DNA of 40,547 nucleotides, taken from positions 1 to 40,547 of the forward strand of contig VBMA01000078.1 in the NCBI GenBank assembly GCA_005878985.1. The letters run 5' to 3'. Under the pieces are notes generated by a model. It searched no databases. It had not been told where the DNA came from and saw nothing but the letters and a program-made list of their open reading frames with translations. Source of the stretch: Methanobacteriota archaeon. GTDB taxonomy: Archaea; Thermoplasmatota; Thermoplasmata; RBG-16-68-12. Shown here piece after piece: positions 16,571 to 24,187 of this stretch. A program made the translations under genes and the position numbers. Positions within the stretch are counted from its first letter, which is position 1. Each line of letters begins with the position of its first letter.

Positions 16571-17598
16571 CGGCGCAGGGTCTGCATGGCCTGGAAGGCG
16601 CGGTCGACGACCTCTTTGTCGTTCTTCCAATGCAGGAGGCGCATCGCTTCTTCGCGGGAGACCCAGCGCACCTCATCGAACCCGGGCTCGGGTTCGAGCC
16701 GTCCCCCGATCGGTTCCGCCAGAAAGTACGTCACGGTCTTGTCGTAATTCACGCCGCCCGGAGGCCAGAAGAACGAATAGCGAACTTCGTGGATCGGCCG
16801 CAGGAGCCGCACGCGGAGTCCGGTCTCCTCCTGGACCTCGCGGACCGCCGTCTGCTCGAGGCTCTCCCCGGGCTCGACGGTTCCCTTCGGGAGGCACCAG
16901 ATGTCCTCGTCCTCGCGCCTCAGAAGCAAGATCCGTTCCCCCGGCCCGACGACCACCGCCCCGCTGGACGCGGTCGGTTTCGTCGGTTTGCCCTTGCGCG
17001 GAGGGCCGCTTCGAATGCGCGCGCGCTTGGCCGCCCCCACTTTCGCCGCCTTCCGAAGATCGCTCCGCAGGGTCGGCTCGAGCCGCCGATTGTACAGGAT
17101 CGCCGCCGGATGGTACGTCGGGAGGACGGGGATGTCCCCGAAGGCGAGCGTCTTCCCGCGCGCGTCTTTCAGCTCGACCCCGGTCCCGAGCAAGCCCTTC
17201 AACGCGGTGGATCCGAGCGTCACCAAAACCTTGGGACGCACCGCGGCGATCTGCGTCATCAGGTACGGACGACAGGTCTCGATCTCATCCGAACGAGGTC
17301 CTCGGTTCGCGGGTGGCCTGCACTTCACGACGTTCGTGATGAACACCGAGCGGCGGGGGAGCCGCGCAGCCGCCAGCGCTTTGTCGAGGATCTTCCCCGC
17401 GGACCCGACGAACGGCTCGCCGCGGGCATCTTCCTCCCGCCCCGGTGCCTCGCCGATCAGGAACACAGCAGCGTCGAGCGGTCCGACTCCGGGGACCGCG
17501 AGGTTCCGGCCTTCATGAAGCCGGCACAACGTGCAGGCTCGGACCTCGGAGGCCGCCCTCGTCAGAAGCTCGGCGCGCTCCTCGTCCGGCCCGGCCAC
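16567..17598 (-). CDS. Family 4 uracil-DNA glycosylase fused to C-terminal Nudix hydrolase
   Basis: UDG: CTLCRLHEGR, GEAPGREEDARGEPFVGSAG, VVKCRPP...ETCRPYL, PTYHPAAILYN. Nudix box GTVEPGESLEQTAVREVQEETGL in the same 343-aa ORF. Confidence 0.92.
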   Translation of the reverse strand: MAGPDEERAELLTRAASEVRACTLCRLHEGRNLAVPGVGPLDAAVFLIGEAPGREEDARGEPFVGSAGKILDKALAAARLPRRSVFITNVVKCRPPANRGPRSDEIETCRPYLMTQIAAVRPKVLVTLGSTALKGLLGTGVELKDARGKTLAFGDIPVLPTYHPAAILYNRRLEPTLRSDLRKAAKVGAAKRARIRSGPPRKGKPTKPTASSGAVVVGPGERILLLRREDEDIWCLPKGTVEPGESLEQTAVREVQEETGLRVRLLRPIHEVRYSFFWPPGGVNYDKTVTYFLAEPIGGRLEPEPGFDEVRWVSREEAMRLLHWKNDKEVVDRAFQAMQTLRR

Positions 17599-17637
17599 GC
17601 GCCGGCAAGGGCGGGAGGACTCAAAGCCTTCGCGGCC

Positions 17638-17838
17638 TCACGCCTTCCGCCCCGCCTTCAGGTTCGTGAGCGCCTTGATCTTCGGTTGGACCTTGTCGAT
17701 CTTCGCCTCGAGTTTCGCGCGGATCTTCTCGAACTTCCGCTCCGCCTTGACGCGGTCCACCGTGGTCCCCTTCAGGCTCTGTTGGGCCCGACGGATCTCC
17801 GCGCGGTAGCCCGCCTCGATGCGTCGAAGTCGCCGCAA
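17638..17838 (-). CDS. Small basic coiled-coil protein (TTG start, or in-frame ATT at 17868)
   Basis: LRRLRRIEAGYRAEIRRAQQSLKGTTVDRVKAERKFEKIRAKLEAKIDKVQPKIKALTNLKAGRKA; SD-like GGAGGTG at about 17874-17880. Confidence 0.5.
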   Translation of the reverse strand: MRRLRRIEAGYRAEIRRAQQSLKGTTVDRVKAERKFEKIRAKLEAKIDKVQPKIKALTNLKAGRKA

Positions 17839-17904
17839 CTTCCGATCGTCCTTGTCCTCGGAAGGAATTCGGACACCTCCCGTCCCCCGCCCGAAGGACC
17901 CGAT

Positions 17905-18333
17905 TCACACGACGGACCGGTTTCGGGCGATGACCACGTCGAGGACGCCATTGGTATAGGTGTACTTCAGCGTGTCGCGGTCCGCGTCGAGCGGGAGGTC
18001 GACCTTCGTGAAGTACTGGCGGTCCCCTTCCCCCTCGAGGACCAGCTGGCCCTCCTCGAGGCGCACGCGGACGCCTTCCCGGGTGACGCCGGGCATCTCC
18101 GCGGTCAGGAAGATCGCGGACTCCGTCAAGATCACGTCGACGAGCGGATCCCGTGTGCGGATCTCCTCGCCCTCGAGCGCGGGCCGCGCGGTCTCGGTGC
18201 GGGCTTCCCGGGACCGCGTCGTGAATCCGTAGATGAACGGCTCTCGGAAGACGCCGAGCTTCCCCTCGAACGCATCCTTGAGCATGCGATGTATCGCGCG
18301 GCGCGTCTCCTCGAACTCGTCCTCGACACCCAT
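17905..18333 (-). CDS. hsp20: Hsp20/alpha-crystallin family small heat-shock protein
   Basis: DVILTESAIFLTAEMPGVTREGVRVRLEEGQLVLEGEG...YTNGVLDVVIARNR. ATG 18333 immediately downstream of GGAAGGAAGGATTCCCC. Confidence 0.9.
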   Translation of the reverse strand: MGVEDEFEETRRAIHRMLKDAFEGKLGVFREPFIYGFTTRSREARTETARPALEGEEIRTRDPLVDVILTESAIFLTAEMPGVTREGVRVRLEEGQLVLEGEGDRQYFTKVDLPLDADRDTLKYTYTNGVLDVVIARNRSVV

Positions 18334-18386
18334 TGGGGAATCCTTCCTTCCCTGATTCGGACCGCAATCGCGGAGCGCGCGGTCCC

Positions 18387-18420
18387 CTCTCTTCAACCCC
18401 GTGGAATTAATGGTTGAGAG
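18387..18420. promoter_or_regulatory. Inverted repeat CTCTCTTCAACC..GGTTGAGAG around predicted hsp20 TSS
   Basis: Arms at 18387-18398 and 18412-18420 downstream of the TATA box (ACTATATG, about 18424-18432). Confidence 0.4.
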
Positions 18421-18486
18421 ATTTCATATAGTTTTCGCGACGAGTCCGATTCTCCAGTGGAAAGCGCCCCCCGGACGTCGGGGGGA

Positions 18487-18858
18487 TCAGGGGGACGGTT
18501 TCTGTTCCGGTGCCGGCGGCGGCCTAGCCGGTGCCGCCGGTTTCGCCGCCCCACCCGCCGCCGGGGTCGCGGGTGTCGGAGGCTGAGCGGTCCGGGGAGA
18601 GATTTTTCCCCCGGCCACCATCGCGATCCGCTCGACGAGCATCCGGTATCGCGGCACGCCGACGAACTCGATTCGCTCGTTCACCAGGATCGCGGGACCG
18701 AACTGGAGCTTGTATGTGGCCAAAAGGGCTTTGCTCGTGTCCGGAGGGAGGACGTCCACCTTCCACTCCGGATGATCGGTCCGGAGGCGCTTCACGATCT
18801 CCGCCACGCGACCTTCCTGATAGCCTTGTACGGAGGAGACGAAGGTGACCGTTACCAT
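18487..18858 (-). CDS. Thioredoxin/glutaredoxin-fold protein lacking CxxC, with Pro/Ala-rich C-terminal tail
   Basis: MVTVTFVSSVQGYQEGRVAEIVKRL...LQFGPAILVNERIEFVGVPRYRMLVERI; tail TPATPAAGGAAKPAAPARPPPAPEQKPSP. Confidence 0.6.
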   Translation of the reverse strand: MVTVTFVSSVQGYQEGRVAEIVKRLRTDHPEWKVDVLPPDTSKALLATYKLQFGPAILVNERIEFVGVPRYRMLVERIAMVAGGKISPRTAQPPTPATPAAGGAAKPAAPARPPPAPEQKPSP

Positions 18859-18950
18859 GGCCTCCCGCCGGCGTACCGGAGCGACGCACATAAAGCTTGT
18901 GCGCGAGCCACCAGAGGAAAGACCTTGGCCGCGCAGTCCTTCTCACAACC

Positions 18951-19787
18951 GTGCGGGTCTTCGTGGCCTCGGAGGCGGACGAGGCGAGCCGCAATCAGCG
19001 CGACGCCCTCCTCGCCCTCGCACCGTGGCAGTCGGACGGGACGTTCGGTGGGCTGGCGTCGTGGCGGTGGCGGGACACCAGGCTCGTCACAATCCCCGAG
19101 CACCACTTGTACCGGGACCACTTCGATCACGACCTAGAAGATGCGTTTGGACAATCTGTGGAGCTCGTCGTCTACCTGTCGAAGCATGTCTCGGAAAGTC
19201 GGAGGCCGAGCCTCGCGGTTCACCCGATCGGGAATCCTCGCGGGGCCGAATTCGGTGGGCAACCCGAGACTCTGGTGCCGTCCGCGCCCCGATGGATGAC
19301 CGCGGCGCTGCGAGGCCTGCGTCGGGAGGCGAGAGGCCTCTCCTACGACGTGACGTTCGAGGCGACGCATCACGGTCCGTTTCTGACAGCGCCGACGTTC
19401 TACATCGAGCAAGGCAGCACCGAGACGGAGTGGACGGACCTCGCTGCCTCGCGGGCCATTGCGCGGGTGCTCCTCGCGCTCGAGCCGGTCGACGCGCCGA
19501 TCGCGATCGGCCTCGGCGGCGGCCACTATGTCCCGCGGCACACGGACCTCGCTCTCATACGACGGATTGCTTTCGGACATCTCCTCGCGGCATATGCGCT
19601 CGAAGGGCCGTCCTCGAAGGTGATCGATCAGGCGGTCGAGCGGACCGACGGTGCGACCCTCGCGTACATTCACCGCAAAAGTCTTTCCAAACCGGAGGTC
19701 CGAACGTACGAAGAACAATTGGAGGCGCACGGCCTACGTATCGTGAGGGAGGCGGACCTCCCGGCGGACCGGGAGGACGAAAGTTGA
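18951..19787 (+). CDS. dtdA: D-aminoacyl-tRNA deacylase (archaeal DtdA type)
   Basis: VTFEATHHGPFLTAPTFYIEQGSTETEW, IGLGGGHYVPRHTDLAL. GTG 18951 chosen; the track start 18897 sits against the TATA box. Confidence 0.9.
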   Translation: MRVFVASEADEASRNQRDALLALAPWQSDGTFGGLASWRWRDTRLVTIPEHHLYRDHFDHDLEDAFGQSVELVVYLSKHVSESRRPSLAVHPIGNPRGAEFGGQPETLVPSAPRWMTAALRGLRREARGLSYDVTFEATHHGPFLTAPTFYIEQGSTETEWTDLAASRAIARVLLALEPVDAPIAIGLGGGHYVPRHTDLALIRRIAFGHLLAAYALEGPSSKVIDQAVERTDGATLAYIHRKSLSKPEVRTYEEQLEAHGLRIVREADLPADREDES

Positions 19788-19828
19788 TAAGCCGTGGGCG
19801 AATACCAACGGCCTAAGGGAGGGGACGC

Positions 19829-20509
19829 ATGCTCAAGGAATGTCGTTCTCACGGCTATTTCCGGGAAGAGTTGTGCCCGCACTGCGGCAGCGAAGGCAAG
19901 TTCCTCCTCAACGACGAGGAGGTCGAACTCCTTGGCCGCACGATGGCCGGCGTGTTGCGGCACTTTCCGGAGCGGTACGGCCTCGAGATGGACGCGCACG
20001 GTTGGGTGGACCTGCGAGACTTCCTGACCGCCGTGCAGATTCGCAACCGCCGATTCCGCTTCGTCCGCCAGCATCACGTCGTCGGGTTGATCGAAACCGA
20101 CCCGAAGGGCCGCTACCAATTCGAGGACGGAAAGATGCGCGCGACATACGGCCACTCGAAGGACATCGACCTCGATCTGCCGACCGAAGGGATCCCGGAC
20201 GTCCTGTTCTATCCGACGACGGAAGAAGAGAGCCATCTCCTCATGGAGGCGGGCCTCCGACCGTCGGACCGGAAGATGGTCCACCTTAGCGCGACGTTCG
20301 AAGCCGCCCTCGAGGCGGGTCGCGTCCGAATCGCGCAACCCGTGATCCTCGAGATCGATGCGAAGACCGCCCGCTCGTCCGGCGTCGTGATCCACAAGGC
20401 CGGGAAGACCGTCTACACGTCGAAGGAGGTCCCCGGGGAATTCCTGCGGCGGTCGCATCGCGTCGAAGAGGAATTGCCGTCACAAACGCCCGCGGACTCG
20501 CCCGACTGA
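19829..20509 (+). CDS. kptA: RNA 2'-phosphotransferase (Tpt1/KptA)
   Basis: N-terminal zinc ribbon CRSHGYFREELCPHCG, LLGRTMAGVLRHFPERYGLEMDAHGWVDL, PDVLFYPTTEEESHLLMEAGLRPSDRKMVHLS. Confidence 0.93.
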   Translation: MLKECRSHGYFREELCPHCGSEGKFLLNDEEVELLGRTMAGVLRHFPERYGLEMDAHGWVDLRDFLTAVQIRNRRFRFVRQHHVVGLIETDPKGRYQFEDGKMRATYGHSKDIDLDLPTEGIPDVLFYPTTEEESHLLMEAGLRPSDRKMVHLSATFEAALEAGRVRIAQPVILEIDAKTARSSGVVIHKAGKTVYTSKEVPGEFLRRSHRVEEELPSQTPADSPD

Positions 20510-20603
20510 TTTTCAATCGGTGGACCGAATATTATTCTCCCGTGAATCTCCCGATACTCTTATGAAGGCCTGTAGGATATCGTCGCCTCCGGATGGGTGA
20601 GTC

Positions 20604-21332
20604 ATGCCTTCGGCCATTGACCTGATCGGACATAACCCGGCCCTACAGGAGCACTGGATCCGCCGGTTCTTCGCGGCGCTCATCGACGCGATTGTCGTCG
20701 CGGTCATCTATTTGCTCTTCGCGCTCCCCTTGGGCTTTGTGTCCCTGGCGTGGTACGTGGCCCCGTTCTTGTATGGCATCGTCTGGCTCCTGTACTCGAT
20801 GCTCCTCGAAACGGTGCTCGGCGCCACGATCGGCAAGCGGCTGCTCAGCCTCCGGGTCGTCGCGATCGATGGCAACCTGGACATCATGCACTGCCTCGTC
20901 CGAAACATTTCGAAGATCTATTGGCTCCTGTTCCTAGTGGATCTCGTCGCCGGCGGCGTGACGCAGGGCGATCCGCGCCAGCGCCTCTTCGACCGCATCG
21001 CTCGCACGACCGTCACCCGAGTGGACCAGGGCGCGTACATGGAAGAACAGTTCCGCATGATGCAACACGCCGGTCCGTACCCGATGACGATGCCGCAGGC
21101 GCCGCCGCGGACGAATCCGCCACCCGCGCCCGGGAGCGCGCAAGCGGCCTCCGCCGCACAAGGAAGCGGGTGGCCCGGCGCCGCGCCGGCTCCGAGCACG
21201 TGGCCGCAACACCAGTGGGACGAACAAGGCCGCCTCGTGAAAGAGATGAAGTTCTGCACCGCCTGTGGGGGACAGCTCGTCACCCGCGGGGACGGCAAGC
21301 TCGCCTGCGTCCGATGCGGCGCGGTCTACTGA
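20604..21332 (+). CDS. RDD-family membrane protein with C-terminal zinc ribbon
   Basis: WIRRFFAALIDAIVV, LGATIGKRLLSLRVV RDD features; Pro-rich linker; FCTACGGQLVTRGDGKLACVRCG. Confidence 0.85.
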   Translation: MPSAIDLIGHNPALQEHWIRRFFAALIDAIVVAVIYLLFALPLGFVSLAWYVAPFLYGIVWLLYSMLLETVLGATIGKRLLSLRVVAIDGNLDIMHCLVRNISKIYWLLFLVDLVAGGVTQGDPRQRLFDRIARTTVTRVDQGAYMEEQFRMMQHAGPYPMTMPQAPPRTNPPPAPGSAQAASAAQGSGWPGAAPAPSTWPQHQWDEQGRLVKEMKFCTACGGQLVTRGDGKLACVRCGAVY

Positions 21333-22337
21333 TTAGGGAAAGCCGCGGATCCAGAGGATGTTTAACGCCACCATCGCGAAGTAGCTCGATGCGAGCACCG
21401 CGCCCGAACGCGATGTGATCCGCCAACCTCCTAGCATCAGTGCGAGGAGGAGGAACGCGGTGAAGACCATCGCGCCGACGACCGGAAGCAGGAGTTCGAC
21501 GGAGTGGGACGCGGGCCGCAGGATCCCGATCATGCCGAGCGTCAACAGGGTCGTCACGACGCTCGCGCCGATCCCCTCCCCGAGGACGAGGTCCGTGTAG
21601 CCGAGGCGCGTCGCGTGCCACGCGGCTGCGATATCGGGCAACGAGGTCCCGAGCGCGACGACGGTGATTCCGATGAACCAGGGATTCAGGCCCATCGCGT
21701 TCGACAGGCCGATCGCACCTTGGACTAGGAATTGGGCACCCATCACCGACCAGAGGATGCCGAAGACGAGCCACTTGAGGCCCGCCCGGACCACGACTTT
21801 CCGGCCGAAAATCCAACCGGTGAAGGCGAGGCCGATCTCCAGGTCCTCAATCCGTTCCCGGATCTCCTCCGCGGGTCCCGTCCGCTGGGAGATCGCGAGG
21901 TTCAGGACGTACGGCACGAACAACGCGATGAGGGCGACCCCTTCGTATTGGGTGAGGTTCCCATCCAGGAGCATAGTCGCGGCGACCACGGTGACGATCG
22001 CCAGGAAGACCGCATCCCGGAGGACGATCTCGCGGGACGTTTTGATGGGCCGCACGAGCGCGCTCACGCCGATCACGAACGCGACCGTGACGACCGTCGA
22101 GGCGAGCGCGTTGCCCAGGGCGATGTCCGGGCTCCCCTCGCCCGCGGCGATGCCGCTGACGAGCAGCTCCGGGAGGGCGGACAGCGTGGACACGAACAGC
22201 GCGCCGACCACGAAGCGGCTACGGCCGATTCGGCCGGCGATCCGCGTCGCGTTGTCGGTCAGGAATTTCGCGCCCTGGTTGAGCAGGACGAAGCCGACGG
22301 CAATCGCGCCCAACCAGAGGAGCAGTGCATCGAGCAT
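21333..22337 (-). CDS. CaCA-family sodium/calcium exchanger
   Basis: Duplicated helices with ALFVSTLSALPELLVSGIAAGEGSPDIALGNALAST and VVALGTSLPDIAAAWHATRLGYTDLVLGEGIGAS. Confidence 0.9.
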   Translation of the reverse strand: MLDALLLWLGAIAVGFVLLNQGAKFLTDNATRIAGRIGRSRFVVGALFVSTLSALPELLVSGIAAGEGSPDIALGNALASTVVTVAFVIGVSALVRPIKTSREIVLRDAVFLAIVTVVAATMLLDGNLTQYEGVALIALFVPYVLNLAISQRTGPAEEIRERIEDLEIGLAFTGWIFGRKVVVRAGLKWLVFGILWSVMGAQFLVQGAIGLSNAMGLNPWFIGITVVALGTSLPDIAAAWHATRLGYTDLVLGEGIGASVVTTLLTLGMIGILRPASHSVELLLPVVGAMVFTAFLLLALMLGGWRITSRSGAVLASSYFAMVALNILWIRGFP

Positions 22338-22483
22338 CCTCGGTCGGCCCTTCTGACGCACGACGGATGGACCGTGGAGATATCAAGGTTCGTCGGCTCC
22401 GACGCAGTTGACAAACCGGGCCGGCCGCTTCCTTTATTAGCGCGCTTCTCTCTGGCCGATTCACGGCTTTCACCCGAACCGCG

Positions 22484-22900
22484 ATGATCGCTGCGAGTCC
22501 GGAGCGCGTGTTCTCCGTGCTATCGGACCTCGGTGCTTCCCGACAATGGATGCCCGCGATTCAGCGAGTCGACGGCGTCAGCCCCGGTCCGTTCCGCCTC
22601 GGCACGTACTGGCAGGAGACCCGGAAGGCCGGGAAGCGCATGATGCAATCGACGCTCACCGTCTCGTCGTTCGAGCCGCCGTCGAGACTCGGGCTCCACG
22701 TCGAGGCGAAGGCGATGAAGGGCGATTTGAGTTTCCGCCTCGCGCCGAACTCCGCAGGGACCGAGGTCACCTACGAAGCCCAGATGTGGGGCAGAGGCCT
22801 GATGCGCTTGATGACCGAGATGATGAACCGCATGATGGCCGCGGAGGACGACGACATCCTGGACCGCCTTCGGGCCCTAGTGGAAGGTCGGCGGTCGTAA
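22484..22900 (+). CDS. SRPBCC (START-like) family protein
   Basis: MIAASPERVFSVLSDLGASRQWMPAIQRV..., FEPPSRLGLHVEAKAMKGDLSFRLAPNSAGTEVTYEAQM. Confidence 0.82.
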   Translation: MIAASPERVFSVLSDLGASRQWMPAIQRVDGVSPGPFRLGTYWQETRKAGKRMMQSTLTVSSFEPPSRLGLHVEAKAMKGDLSFRLAPNSAGTEVTYEAQMWGRGLMRLMTEMMNRMMAAEDDDILDRLRALVEGRRS

Positions 22901-22913
22901 CCCAAGGAATCGG

Positions 22914-24068
22914 TCACGTCACGATCTCGTCGAGCCGACCGCTTTCGACGCCCCGCCGGATCTCCATCGCGATCCGTCGCCCCGTACTCATCGGACGGCG
23001 CCAGAGCGAGTTCCCGTACGGGTGGCCCATCGACATGTGGACGTTCGTCCCGCCGCCGATACGAGGCGCCACGTCGTAGACCCAGAACTTCAGGTCTTTG
23101 TCGACCGCGGTCTGGAGGGTGAACGGTCCGATGATCCCCGGTCGGAAGTGTTCCTGCGTCGCCCGGACGTACCGTTCGGCGATGTCGAAGACCGCCGCGA
23201 GGCTGGACTCCCGGAGGGTCGCCGTGTTGTGTCCGACGACGACGTATTCGGGAATGCGCTGGGCCTCGGCGAGCGTCATCTGCTGATCGGCCGGCAGTCG
23301 CACGTGTCCGTCCAAGGACGTCTCGAACCGCCAGTCCACCCCGAGGAGCTCGAGCTTCTCCGCCTGCGCCTCGATCGGGGAATAGAAGAAATCGAAGTTG
23401 AAGATCGGTCCGATGATGTATCGCTCGATCCGGGCCTTGGCCAGGTCCCGCGCCGAGATGACGCCCTGTTTCAGGAGGGCCTCGGACTTCGTCTTGTACT
23501 CCTTGTAGCTCGCGGCGGTGAAGAAGCCGCGCTCGAGTTTCTTGACCTTGTGATGCAGCTTCACGATCACGAGGCCGCCGATGTCCTTCGGGTCCTCGAT
23601 CTTCTCCGGCGCCGGCAACCGGGCCTTCTCGAGGATCCAGTAGTAGCTCCGCTCCTCCTCGCGCTCCTCCGTCCGGAGCAGGCTCCGGCTCCCGAACAAC
23701 GGGACCTGGAACGAGCGCTCGATCGCGTCGAGATCGCAATACGAGGTGAAGGAGCGATTCGGGATGAAGACTGCGTTCGCCTTGCGGAGGCGGTCCTGCA
23801 TCTTCTCGTCGAGCACTTCCTGGAACTTCGAAAGGATGATCGCCTCGTCCACCATGCCGCGGACCGCACGGCCTTCCTTGTCCCGCGTCGTGCGGAAGAA
23901 TCTCGCATACGGTGTCGACCGGCCCTTTTCGCAGATTACGAGGGTCGAGAACCCTTCCTCGACGGCTCCGTCGCAGACATCGAGGGCCGAGTGCGAGCCG
24001 ATCGTCGCAATGCGAATCGCGGACGGATCGTACGCTTCCAGGACTTTCAGGATCCCTTCCCGGCTCAC
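22914..24068 (-). CDS. purP: FAICAR synthetase PurP (archaeal ATP-grasp)
   Basis: IATIGSHSALDVCDGAVEEGFSTLVICEKGR, NRSFTSYCDLDAIE, VYDVAPRIGGGTNVHMSMGHPYGNSLW. GTG 24068 (SREGILKVLEAYD) fits the TATA position and expected N-terminus. Confidence 0.92.
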   Translation of the reverse strand: MSREGILKVLEAYDPSAIRIATIGSHSALDVCDGAVEEGFSTLVICEKGRSTPYARFFRTTRDKEGRAVRGMVDEAIILSKFQEVLDEKMQDRLRKANAVFIPNRSFTSYCDLDAIERSFQVPLFGSRSLLRTEEREEERSYYWILEKARLPAPEKIEDPKDIGGLVIVKLHHKVKKLERGFFTAASYKEYKTKSEALLKQGVISARDLAKARIERYIIGPIFNFDFFYSPIEAQAEKLELLGVDWRFETSLDGHVRLPADQQMTLAEAQRIPEYVVVGHNTATLRESSLAAVFDIAERYVRATQEHFRPGIIGPFTLQTAVDKDLKFWVYDVAPRIGGGTNVHMSMGHPYGNSLWRRPMSTGRRIAMEIRRGVESGRLDEIVT

Positions 24069-24187
24069 GATCGTGCCCGTCCCCTCCCGGTGCGGCCCCA
24101 TCGTGGCGCCGTCTTTAATCCTTTGGGAGAGTGCCGCGCGCAATTCCAGAGGAACGTCTTTATCGGCCCATCCGCTTCGCGCGGGCG

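Noticed and set aside
14303-16630. 775-aa minus-strand ORF
   Set aside because: Antisense to PolX and part of DUF72; Arg/Asp/His-rich composition typical of shadow frames.
17638-18333. Stop-codon readthrough fusing hsp20 to the in-frame coiled-coil ORF
   Set aside because: Same frame past TGA, but hsp20 ends at its usual C-terminus and an SD-like sequence precedes the second ORF; no recoding signal was recognised.
16327-18417. 696-aa plus-strand ORF
   Set aside because: Antisense to UDG-Nudix, the coiled-coil gene and hsp20, all supported by family motifs.
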